Origin: Candidatus Omnitrophota bacterium
Lineage (GTDB): Bacteria > Omnitrophota > Gorgyraeia > B26-G9
Assembly: GCA_030630245.1 (NCBI GenBank)
Contig: DAOVNL010000030.1
Location: 1 to 8,047, forward strand
DNA length: 8,047 bases
Reading direction: 5' to 3'
Under the pieces are notes generated by a model. It was given only the letters and a program-made list of their open reading frames with translations, had not been told where the DNA came from and did no database searches. Positions 1 to 6,813 of this stretch are shown piece by piece (the stretch's first letter is position 1; each line of letters starts with the position of its first letter). Position numbers and translations under genes: made by a program.

Positions 1-2
1 GC

Positions 3-1262
3 TCCCGTTGTTTTCAGCTTGATTTTCCTCTATCAGCTTTAGTAACCCTCACAATATTTTTGTTTTTAAAGAGTAATCTTTTTTCAAACAGAACCTATTG
101 CGTACTTAGCGCTCTTTCCCTGGGCACAGCTTTACTTCTAAAAGGACAGGCTCTATTTTTCACAGGCGGCCCTCTTATTTTCATTATCTTTAAAGGTTGG
201 CAAACTGCTAAAAAACAGAAAACAATTTCTTCTTTTTTGTTGAATTTGTTTTTATTTCTTATCCCATTAACTGTTTTATTTAGCCTCTGGTGGGGACACT
301 TTGGTTATGAGGCAGTACTGTGTTTATATAAACATATTTTTTCTCCGGAACAAGCATCTCAGGGATTTACCATTTATCCATTTGAGAAAAAGTTCTCTCC
401 GGGATTATTAACGTTTTATATTAGAGCATTAGTAAGTTCTCTTGGCTCTGTTCTCTTTATTTGCTTCCTCCTGTCTTTAGGTGTTTTTATTAAATTAAAA
501 GATAATTATAAAAAAATTGTACTATTATGGATGGTTGTTCCATTTTTATTATTTTCAATATTATTTACAATAAAAGAATCCCGCTTTATTATGCCGATTT
601 TACCCGCGATAGCTTTTATTACCTCCTATGGGGTTCTAAGCATAAAAAGGCCTTTTTTAAAAAAAATTATCCTGATTGTGCTTACATCCTGCTCGCTTTT
701 ACAATTTTTGGGGTATTCATTAAATCGATATCTGACTTACGACTTTTTCATCGGCTCACACTCATTATTCCCTACAACAAGTTATGAGACAATTCCCATC
801 AAAAGGAAATTAAAGATAAAAAATGTCATTAATGCAATGAGAAAAAACTTCCCGCGGACAAGAAAAATAAAAGTTGGACTTTTTGCTTGCGGCAATATGG
901 AGCCCCTGGAAATAATATATTGGCTAAAACTGCAAGACTCTTTTATTCAACCGACAAGCCTGTTTACCCACCCTTTACAATTCATAGAAAAATTTGACTC
1001 ATTCGATATTATATTACTTATTCAGCACGAAGAAGATCCTGTTTATTCGTGGATAGATTCTGTTTCATTCTGGCAAACCGTTGAGAAACGCCATCCCATA
1101 AGGCTTCAACGTGTAAACATGCGTGAGAAAATACCGAATCTTACCAACATGTTCAAAAAGTCTAAAAACGAGTTCCGCCTGATTAATACAATAGAAAAGG
1201 GCGGATTCGGATATGACTGCTATTATATCTTTCTCAGAAATAAAAGTGACAGAAAGCATTGA
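3..1262 (+). CDS. GT39/ArnT-type membrane glycosyltransferase, 5' end cut by window
   Basis: This is the C-terminal 419 codons of a polytopic inner-membrane protein of the GT-C class (PMT/ArnT, GT39). Such enzymes move a sugar from a polyprenyl-phosphate carrier to an acceptor on the outer face of the membrane. The frame is open back to base 3, so the TTG at 60 is internal and the true start lies outside the window. The first visible codons give the family-like stretch LDFPLSALVTLTIF, followed by LSLGTALLLKGQ. Several hydrophobic segments follow, then the loop and helix KESRFIMPILPAIAF typical of the last membrane helices. From about codon 270 the protein is soluble and probably extracytoplasmic, beginning KIKVGLFACG. 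Its closest relative here is the TPR-fused protein at 2924-5137, which shares both parts. The first periplasmic loop, where GT39 catalytic acids normally lie, is not visible. Acceptor and donor are unknown. The family call is firm; the specific role is not. Confidence 0.8.
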   Translation, partial: SRCFQLDFPLSALVTLTIFLFLKSNLFSNRTYCVLSALSLGTALLLKGQALFFTGGPLIFIIFKGWQTAKKQKTISSFLLNLFLFLIPLTVLFSLWWGHFGYEAVLCLYKHIFSPEQASQGFTIYPFEKKFSPGLLTFYIRALVSSLGSVLFICFLLSLGVFIKLKDNYKKIVLLWMVVPFLLFSILFTIKESRFIMPILPAIAFITSYGVLSIKRPFLKKIILIVLTSCSLLQFLGYSLNRYLTYDFFIGSHSLFPTTSYETIPIKRKLKIKNVINAMRKNFPRTRKIKVGLFACGNMEPLEIIYWLKLQDSFIQPTSLFTHPLQFIEKFDSFDIILLIQHEEDPVYSWIDSVSFWQTVEKRHPIRLQRVNMREKIPNLTNMFKKSKNEFRLINTIEKGGFGYDCYYIFLRNKSDRKH

Positions 1263-1298
1263 TCAAGAAAGATCAGTAGTATTATTTATTAAAAATTA

Positions 1299-1328
1299 TT
1301 GCAAATATTCTTTATATTTCTCTATAAT
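1299..1328 (+). promoter_or_regulatory. candidate sigma70-type promoter for the SPL-like gene
   Basis: TTGCAA (1299-1304, 4 of 6 matches to the -35 consensus) lies 18 bases before a perfect TATAAT (1323-1328). A start of transcription about 7 bases downstream would fall at about 1335-1336, directly against the ATG at 1337. The mRNA would then be leaderless or nearly so, which fits the lack of any Shine-Dalgarno sequence there. The flanking DNA is very AT-rich, so a chance match is possible. Confidence 0.4.
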
Positions 1329-1336
1329 AAAAAACT

Positions 1337-2716
1337 ATGCTGCAATTATTAAAAATAACTCTAGAGCAAACATTTAACTTTAAATTAAATAATAATCAGT
1401 TTAGGGATATTAATCGTTTATTTTATGAAATTATTCAGCGTGAGAATATCCCGGCCGATTATATTATAAGACAGCTAAAAAAAAGTTTAAAAATTAACCG
1501 TACAAAAGGCAAAGAAACCTTTCAGGCAATAAAACAGGAACTTATTGCCCTTCGCTTTCCCTTGACAAGCAGCCGCGAAAAAATTAACGCGAGAGATGTA
1601 TCCTTAAGTGAAATAAAAACCCCTCTCAGGCAAGCGGGTTTTTCAAAAAAGGACTTTATCCCTGAAAAAATATTCATTGAAAAAAGCGCGAAAAACAGCT
1701 ATTTATCAGAAAGATTTACAGCCTGTTTCCCGAATACTCCAGTTGAAGGACTTAATCATTATTGGGAATACGCGCAAAAAAATAAATTCAAACTATCTGA
1801 CCTCAAAAAGCCTCTTGTGTTTATAGTAAAAGAAAACTGGGATTTTATCAAACCATGCCCTTGCACTAAAGATCACCTGGGATGCAATTACTGGATATTC
1901 AATCTTGGATTCGGATGCCCATTCGACTGCTCATATTGCTTCTTACAGCAATATTCAAACTTCCCTGGTATTGTCATGCCGGCTAATCTTGACGATTTTT
2001 TCAATAAATTCGATTCTTTTTATAAAAAAATAAACCGGCCTATACGTATCGGCACAGGAGAATTCTGCGATTCTTTAGCTCTTGACCATATAACCGGGCA
2101 TTCAAAACAATTGGTTGATTTTTTCCGTGACAAACCGGTATTCTTTGAGCTTAAGACAAAAAGCGCGAATATCTCCAATCTTTTGGCTTTAAAAGGCGCT
2201 CCCAACATTATTATCTCCTGGTCGCTTAATCCGCAGGAACTTATAAACTCTCAGGAATTTGGTGCTGCCGGTTTAACGGAACGCCTTAAAGCGGCAATTC
2301 AGGTCCGTAAAAATGGATATTCCCTTGCCTTCCACTTTGATCCTGTCATTCATTCAAAGAACTGGGAAAGATCATACAAGCAGGTGATCCGGCAATTATA
2401 CGGCTGTCTTGAACCCGGATTTAAGTGGATAAGCATCGGGACACTCAGAGGCGCCAGAAAACTTAAGAATGCCTCAGAGTTACGCTTTGCCGGAAAAAAT
2501 ATTTTTTACGGTGAACTTTTAATCGGTAAAGATAAAAAGCTGCGTTATCCTAAATTTTTAAGAAAACAGATATATGAGAAAATGCTCAATTGGATACGCT
2601 CATTTGATACTAAAACCCCTGTCTATCTTTGCATGGAAGATACTGACTGCTGGCAAGTAATGGATAAAAAATTCACCTCATCAAAGCAAATCGAAAATTA
2701 TCTGCTGGGAGAATAA
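1337..2716 (+). CDS. spore photoproduct lyase-like radical SAM protein
   Basis: A 459-aa radical-SAM protein whose core matches the spore photoproduct lyase (SPL) family. SPL uses a 4Fe-4S cluster and S-adenosylmethionine to reverse thymine dimers of the spore-photoproduct type. The cluster motif is C194-x3-C198-x2-C201 (GCPFDCSYCFLQQY). C244, in GEFCDSLALDHITG, lies exactly 50 residues after C194. This is the same spacing as between C91 and the hydrogen-donor C141 of Bacillus subtilis SplB. Other SPL-like blocks are IISWSLNP (293-300), AFHFDPVIHS (331-340), ISIGTLRGARK (365-375), YGELLIGKDKKLRYPK (391-406) and PVYLCME (428-434). Two features differ from the sporeformer enzyme (about 340 aa): a Lys-rich, largely helical N-terminal region of about 105 residues, and additional cysteines C174, C176, C183, C432 and C438. 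Y200 matches SplB Y97, but SplB Y99 is replaced by F202. No Shine-Dalgarno is seen; the ATG is the first in frame. Homologues occur in non-sporeformers with unproven substrates, so a DNA-repair role is an inference. Confidence 0.85.
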   Translation: MLQLLKITLEQTFNFKLNNNQFRDINRLFYEIIQRENIPADYIIRQLKKSLKINRTKGKETFQAIKQELIALRFPLTSSREKINARDVSLSEIKTPLRQAGFSKKDFIPEKIFIEKSAKNSYLSERFTACFPNTPVEGLNHYWEYAQKNKFKLSDLKKPLVFIVKENWDFIKPCPCTKDHLGCNYWIFNLGFGCPFDCSYCFLQQYSNFPGIVMPANLDDFFNKFDSFYKKINRPIRIGTGEFCDSLALDHITGHSKQLVDFFRDKPVFFELKTKSANISNLLALKGAPNIIISWSLNPQELINSQEFGAAGLTERLKAAIQVRKNGYSLAFHFDPVIHSKNWERSYKQVIRQLYGCLEPGFKWISIGTLRGARKLKNASELRFAGKNIFYGELLIGKDKKLRYPKFLRKQIYEKMLNWIRSFDTKTPVYLCMEDTDCWQVMDKKFTSSKQIENYLLGE

Positions 2717-2744
2717 TTACTCTTTGATTCTATCCAATTTAAGT

Positions 2745-2780
2745 AAAAAAATCCCTATCCTTTCGAATAGGGATTTTATA
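2745..2780. terminator. bidirectional intrinsic terminator between convergent genes
   Basis: An 11-bp perfect stem (2748-2758 with 2767-2777) encloses an 8-base loop (2759-2766). On the minus strand the stem is followed by a run of seven T (TTTTTTTACTT). It begins only 3 bases beyond the encoded CCA of tRNA-Phe. On the plus strand the stem ends in TTTTATAT, 61 bases after the SPL-like stop. It therefore serves both convergent transcripts, more strongly for the minus strand. Confidence 0.85.
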
Positions 2781-2856
2781 TGGTGCCGGGGGACAGAGTT
2801 GAACTGCCGACGCAGGGATTTTCAGTCCCTCGCTCTACCACCTGAGCTACCCCGGC
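2781..2856 (-). tRNA. tRNA-Phe (anticodon GAA), CCA encoded
   Basis: The minus strand folds as a complete 76-nt cloverleaf. The acceptor arm GCCGGGG pairs perfectly with CCCCGGC, followed by discriminator A and an encoded CCA (2783-2781). After T8 A9, the D stem GCTC/GAGC closes the loop AGGTGGTA. The anticodon stem AGGGA/TCCCT carries the loop CTGAAAA, with GAA at 2823-2821. A 5-nt variable region GCGTC precedes the T stem GGCAG/CTGTC (one G-U pair) with loop TTCAACT. Universally expected bases are in place. It has its own consensus-like promoter upstream and a terminator directly downstream, so it can be expressed independently of the glycosyltransferase gene ahead of it. Confidence 0.97.
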
Positions 2857-2874
2857 CCAAATTAGTGTGTTGTT

Positions 2875-2903
2875 AATTTATCATAAAATCAAAATTGTGT
2901 CAA
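2875..2903 (-). promoter_or_regulatory. promoter of tRNA-Phe
   Basis: Read on the minus strand, a perfect TTGACA (2903-2898) is followed by a 17-base spacer and TAAATT (2880-2875, 4 of 6 matches to the -10 consensus). Predicted initiation is at about 2868, giving a leader of about 12 nt before the mature tRNA 5' end at 2856. It sits in the 67-base gap between the stop codon of the glycosyltransferase and the tRNA. Confidence 0.65.
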
Positions 2904-2923
2904 ATATAAATCAGGTTTATTAC

Positions 2924-5137
2924 CTAAAAATTTCTTTCTGACATTTTATCGTTTAGCATCCCTTTTTTCGCTTCTTCGCAATTAGGATCCAGCTTTAAAA
3001 CCTTACGATAATATTTTTTTACATTATCATAATCCTGCGATATTTTATACTGCCTGCTTAAACGCAAAAAAATTTCCTTACTTTCAGGAAATACGGATCT
3101 TAAGGCATGATAAAAACTAATTGCTTTTTCAGGTTCTTTCCATGTGATAAACAACTGATCTAATTCTTCAAAAACAAGTTCATTATCAAAATCAAAGTTT
3201 AAAGTTTTTTTAAGTACCTCAAGCGATTCTCTATATTGCCTGTTTCCGCGGCTTTCTCTTGCCATATCAATTAATTCCGCAAAAATCAGCTTATCTTTTA
3301 CTTGCTCAAACTTAAATCCGTATTCTTTGCTATTAACTCTGTCGATGATTGCAAAACTACTTAAAGGTTCTTTGGCATATTTAAGCATCTTTATAGAATC
3401 AAGCGCATTAAAAAATGCGAATTTATTTATTTCCCGGGCGAATATATTAGATAAATTTTTTAATTTAGAAGCATATTTTATATCCGGCACCGCCTCCAGG
3501 CCTTTTTTTCTAAAAACACTTATTTTCAAATGCGGCCCTTTTACCAGATGTTCCGGCGAAAAGTAAAAATAATCTATCTTTTTAAATCCATCAATTAAAT
3601 CCACTATTTTCTCAATCGCAGGTTTTGAAATTACTAATTTACTACCACTAAAATCTGTCTTCTGAGCATCTTTCCACAATAGAGCTATTTCATATTGCCC
3701 GCAATATTCTGTAAGTTCAGCCGCTAAAGACTCTTCGTCCGGCCATTCTTCTCTTGTATAAGTAACATTAACCAGAAAATCAAACTTTTCCAAATCTTCA
3801 ATAAATTCTCGGGGTGAAACAAAAAAATCATAAACCTCTGCCAAATCATCACTCCACAAACTCAGAAAGGCCTCAATCCCCAGGAATTTATCTCTTTCAC
3901 TGCCGGCACATATATATCCTACCTTATTTTTCTGACTTCCTATTTGGCGAAAAATATTTTCAATCTCATGAGTTTCTTTACTAAAACAAAAAACCTTGTC
4001 CGGATAATACGGCTGGAAAAACTGTGCTAACATAATTACGCACAAACCTACAGTGATGGAATATTTTATTAAGTTTTTTTTAAAGCTATTAATAACAACA
4101 CCGCTTATAAGAGCAATAGCCGGCAAAAGAGGGATCATATACTCCGGTTGAGGATTATGCTTGGGAGTAATCGCAAGTAATATAAAGGAGAGAAATATCC
4201 ATAAACCCATCGTCTTTTTAAAAACAAATTTATTCCTGAAAAACAAAACACCTAAGCCAAGAGTAAATACTGCCGTTACAATTCCTATCTCCTTTACAAT
4301 CAGCATACGCAGGTAAAAAAGGGCTCTTTGTACAATTGTCATATCTAAAGCGGCTTGATCTAAGTTAAAACCGCGGAAAAAGAGGAGAAACATGACCCTG
4401 TAATTGAAATAATATGCTCCCGATATTGCCGCTGCAATGGCAAGCGACACCAGCAGATTATTCCGACGCTGCCTCCAGATACTGTCATTTTTCCTTTTTT
4501 TGATAATTTCAAATATTACTGCTGACACCGGCCCGATCAAGAATAGAAAAAAGGTATATTTAGTGAGCATTCCAAGCCCAAGACAAACGCCTAAGAAAAC
4601 AGAATGCGCTTTCTTTTCAAACATCTCGGTCCTAAGAAGAACATAAACACTTAAAGTGACCATCACCCCGACTGCAAGCGCCATATTGAAGAAACGAGAA
4701 GAAAGATAAATAAACGGGTATAGCGAACATATAAATGCCGAAAGCATTCCGCTTCCTTTACATAAATATTCACCCATTTTATAAACAATTATTAAAAGAA
4801 AAATAAAAAATAATGAAGAAGTTAAAAGCATTGCCTGAGGGAAAATCCTCACAAGCGCCAGGTTGGCCAAAGCTGCTGCCCAAAAATAAAAAGGCGGAGA
4901 ATACTCATCAATCACAATTAATTTATAAAATTTACCAAAATTTGTTTCATTATTACTATATTCGCGAAAATCAGCCAGGTTATTCTTTAACTCAGAATAA
5001 ATATTGATGTTTTTCTGCCAGGATTTGGCTTGAAAAATCAATGCGTTGGAATTACTGTTTATCCATATAAAATTACAGAAAATATGCGCGGCTATAAGTA
5101 TGGTTAATAATGTCAGCTCAATCTTTTTTCTGTTCAT
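2924..5137 (-). CDS. GT39-type membrane protein fused to C-terminal TPR repeats
   Basis: A 737-aa protein in three parts. Residues 1-377 hold about eleven or twelve membrane helices: the first at 8-27, then a set from about 84 to 210, one at 228-245, and the last four between 281 and 377. The loop IDEYSPPFYFW (76-86), the block LGLGMLTKYTFFLF (186-199) and PQPEYMIPLLPAIAL (329-343) fit the ArnT/PMT-like GT-C fold. Residues about 400-545 form a soluble domain like that of the gene at 3-1262: NKVGYICAG here resembles KIKVGLFACG there, and SPREFIEDLEKFDF resembles HPLQFIEKFDSFDI. Residues about 619-727 form three TPR-like helical pairs, the last ending KYYRKVLKLDPN, usually a protein-protein interaction module. 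By the positive-inside rule the soluble parts probably face outside. Compared with its neighbour it lacks the acidic residue of LDFP (A153 at that place), and its first loop (28-45) has no Asp or Glu. It may therefore be non-catalytic. No Shine-Dalgarno precedes the ATG. Confidence 0.75.
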   Translation of the reverse strand: MNRKKIELTLLTILIAAHIFCNFIWINSNSNALIFQAKSWQKNINIYSELKNNLADFREYSNNETNFGKFYKLIVIDEYSPPFYFWAAALANLALVRIFPQAMLLTSSLFFIFLLIIVYKMGEYLCKGSGMLSAFICSLYPFIYLSSRFFNMALAVGVMVTLSVYVLLRTEMFEKKAHSVFLGVCLGLGMLTKYTFFLFLIGPVSAVIFEIIKKRKNDSIWRQRRNNLLVSLAIAAAISGAYYFNYRVMFLLFFRGFNLDQAALDMTIVQRALFYLRMLIVKEIGIVTAVFTLGLGVLFFRNKFVFKKTMGLWIFLSFILLAITPKHNPQPEYMIPLLPAIALISGVVINSFKKNLIKYSITVGLCVIMLAQFFQPYYPDKVFCFSKETHEIENIFRQIGSQKNKVGYICAGSERDKFLGIEAFLSLWSDDLAEVYDFFVSPREFIEDLEKFDFLVNVTYTREEWPDEESLAAELTEYCGQYEIALLWKDAQKTDFSGSKLVISKPAIEKIVDLIDGFKKIDYFYFSPEHLVKGPHLKISVFRKKGLEAVPDIKYASKLKNLSNIFAREINKFAFFNALDSIKMLKYAKEPLSSFAIIDRVNSKEYGFKFEQVKDKLIFAELIDMARESRGNRQYRESLEVLKKTLNFDFDNELVFEELDQLFITWKEPEKAISFYHALRSVFPESKEIFLRLSRQYKISQDYDNVKKYYRKVLKLDPNCEEAKKGMLNDKMSERNF

Positions 5138-5177
5138 AATTCAAAATATAAAATAATAATAAAATCTTCCATTTTTT

Positions 5178-5909
5178 TTAGAGAGTTTTTGCAAACCAGT
5201 TTTTTATGGCCTTGAGAAATTCATCATCGTGAAATCTCATAAGGTATTCGGCATGCGATCCGCCTTTTATGATTAAAATGCTTTTTTTAGATCTTGTATG
5301 TTTATAAAGCATTTGCGAATGCCATGGCCGGATAACCCAGTCAGCATCTCCGTGAATATATAAAACCGGGATTTTTAACTCCTTGACCACATTGATCGGC
5401 TTGTCCTTTTTCAGCCAGAAAGGGCCCGGACGCACGCCTTTACCATTTCTGCCCCCGCCCAGGTTGTAGATAATGTCGTTTTCAATATCCAGATTCCAGA
5501 ACTCATAATCAATTTTTTCAAATTCAGTAGGCGTACTTACTGCTATAAGACTCTCTACCTTGTGTTCGCGCGCAACGGTGATAATGCTTGTTGCCGCCCC
5601 CAGAGAAAAACCGATCAGGCCTGTCTTTTGATATTCTGCATTGGCTGCCTTTAATACTGCCTCAAGATCAAAATACTCTTTTGAAGTCCAGTAAAAAAGC
5701 CCTTCACTCTGGCCGTGGCCGCGGAAATCAAATGTTATAACATCAATAAATTCAGTAAGTTCCACAGCTGCCTTTTTAATAAGCTCAGAATCCTTGCTGT
5801 TAAAAAAGCCGTGAGCAATAACTGCAACAGCCTCATGCCCGGCTTTGTAATTATCATAAAATATCTTCTGTTTATCTTCAGCTATAAGTATTCCGGATAT
5901 TTTTTCCAT
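5178..5909 (-). CDS. alpha/beta hydrolase (serine hydrolase, S33-like)
   Basis: A 243-aa cytoplasmic protein of the alpha/beta-hydrolase fold, with normal length and no signal peptide. The catalytic triad is readable. The nucleophile S102 sits in the elbow GFSLG (100-104). The acid is D190 in IHGDADWVI, and the base is H219 in GGSHAEYL. The oxyanion region is HGFFNSKDS (33-41), and TFDFRGHGQSEG (59-70) follows strand 4. These blocks match small esterases and lysophospholipase-like or S33 peptidase-like proteins, whose substrates cannot be told from sequence. The ATG at 5909 lies 18 bases after the amrS stop, so co-transcription with the radical-SAM genes is likely. The upstream bases (AAATAGAT) form no convincing ribosome-binding site, which may indicate dependence on upstream translation. 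It is a generic hydrolase; a link to AmrS rests on position only. Confidence 0.85.
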   Translation of the reverse strand: MEKISGILIAEDKQKIFYDNYKAGHEAVAVIAHGFFNSKDSELIKKAAVELTEFIDVITFDFRGHGQSEGLFYWTSKEYFDLEAVLKAANAEYQKTGLIGFSLGAATSIITVAREHKVESLIAVSTPTEFEKIDYEFWNLDIENDIIYNLGGGRNGKGVRPGPFWLKKDKPINVVKELKIPVLYIHGDADWVIRPWHSQMLYKHTRSKKSILIIKGGSHAEYLMRFHDDEFLKAIKNWFAKTL

Positions 5910-5927
5910 ATCTATTTAATGTTAGCG

Positions 5928-6782
5928 TTAAACATTCCCCAGATAAACATATTTTAATTTTTTTTCGGCAATAGCTTTCGCGCGCTTCAATGTCTCTACC
6001 GGGGTCGGCGGCAGGTTCAGTTCGTAACAGGGAAAATAGCGGGATAAGTGAAGCGGTGTATCGGCACCGGTGTTCTTAAAAACCCAGTCTACTAATTTTT
6101 CTATTTGTTCATCTGAGTCATTAAGTGTAGGGATAATAAGATTCGTCAATTCTATATGCGTACTTTGTTTTGCTCTTTTTATTGTATTGAGAACCGGATC
6201 CAGAGTCGCTTTGCATATTGATTTGTAAAATTGGCCGTCCATTGCCTTTAAATCAATATTCATTGCCCCGATAAGCGGCAGCAGCTCCTCAAGCGGTTTA
6301 AGGTTTATATATCCGTTTGTAACCAGCACATTTTCAAGCCCTTTTTCTTTTGCCAGTTTTGCTGTCTCCAGCACAAACTCATACCAGATAAGCGGCTCAT
6401 TATAAGTATAAGCAATGCCGAAAATATTTAGTTGTATTGCCTCATTGATGACTGCCTCAGATGAAATATCGTAAAGATGGGCACTAGGGTTTTGTGAGAT
6501 CTGCCAGTTTTGACAGAATATACAGCCAAAATTACAGCCTCGAGTTCCCAATGAGAGAATAGATTCACGGGGATGAAAACGGTATAGAGGTTTCTTTTCA
6601 ATCGGATCAACAGCAATACCGGTGGTTTTGCCATAAACCAAAGAATACAATTTCCCATCTATATTCTTACGCACACCGCAATTACCTACGTTCCCCGGCG
6701 CGATAATACAGTTTTTAGGGCATAATAAACATTGAACCTTGCCCGATTTTTGCTTCTGGTAATAGGAGGCTTCTTTTTGCAA
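5928..6782 (-). CDS. amrS: AmrS-type radical SAM enzyme, short form
   Basis: Reads as the radical-SAM member of the AmmeMemoRadiSam group (related to pyruvate formate-lyase activating enzymes), whose reaction is not well defined. I place the start at TTG 6782 because AAGGAGG (6797-6791) stands 8 bases before it. That gives 284 aa and aligns with the usual short N-terminus of the family. A longer frame to 6830 exists, but it would overlap the gene upstream and has no better start. The N-terminus holds four conserved cysteines, C18, C21, C25 and C35 (QCLLCPKNC, GNCGVRKN). The block GKLYSLVYGK and VDPIEKKPLYRFHP follow, then the cluster motif C83-x3-C87-x2-C90 (RGCNFGCIFCQNWQISQ). AYTYNEPLIWYE (124-135) and NIDLKAMDGQFY (175-186) are also typical. 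The protein ends at YVYLGNV. Longer family members, as I recall, continue past this point with a tail containing more cysteines. Memo and AMMECR1 partners are not in the window. Confidence 0.85.
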   Translation of the reverse strand: MQKEASYYQKQKSGKVQCLLCPKNCIIAPGNVGNCGVRKNIDGKLYSLVYGKTTGIAVDPIEKKPLYRFHPRESILSLGTRGCNFGCIFCQNWQISQNPSAHLYDISSEAVINEAIQLNIFGIAYTYNEPLIWYEFVLETAKLAKEKGLENVLVTNGYINLKPLEELLPLIGAMNIDLKAMDGQFYKSICKATLDPVLNTIKRAKQSTHIELTNLIIPTLNDSDEQIEKLVDWVFKNTGADTPLHLSRYFPCYELNLPPTPVETLKRAKAIAEKKLKYVYLGNV

Positions 6783-6790
6783 TATATCTC

Positions 6791-6797
6791 CCTCCTT
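6791..6797 (-). promoter_or_regulatory. strong Shine-Dalgarno that fixes the amrS start
   Basis: AAGGAGG on the minus strand, with an 8-base spacer (GAGATATA) to the TTG at 6782-6780. It is the only near-perfect ribosome-binding site I find in the window, and it lies in the 31-base gap between the nrdG2-like stop and amrS. It decides for TTG 6782 over the in-frame TTG at 6830. Confidence 0.85.
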
Positions 6798-6813
6798 AAG
6801 AATCTGTTTTGAT

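Noticed and set aside
60..62. TTG as start of the first glycosyltransferase gene
   Set aside because: The frame is open to the window edge, and the upstream codons encode family-like sequence (LDFPLSALVTL), so this codon is internal.
527..787. 86-codon frame inside the first glycosyltransferase gene
   Set aside because: It lies in an alternative frame of a clear coding region and shows no recognisable domain or ribosome-binding site. The same holds for the other overlapping frames at 1065-1259, 2020-2208, 3327-3566, 4437-4646, 4813-5007, 5715-5957, 6428-6658, 6852-7061 and 7184-7366.
1260..1275. Inverted repeat TGATC-6-GATCA at the stop codon of the first gene, as a terminator
   Set aside because: The stem is only 5 bp and no T-run follows directly. 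It is too weak to call.
2781..2856. tRNA-Phe as an integration site of a mobile element
   Set aside because: No integrase, no duplicated tRNA 3' end and no phage-like genes are visible on either side within the window.
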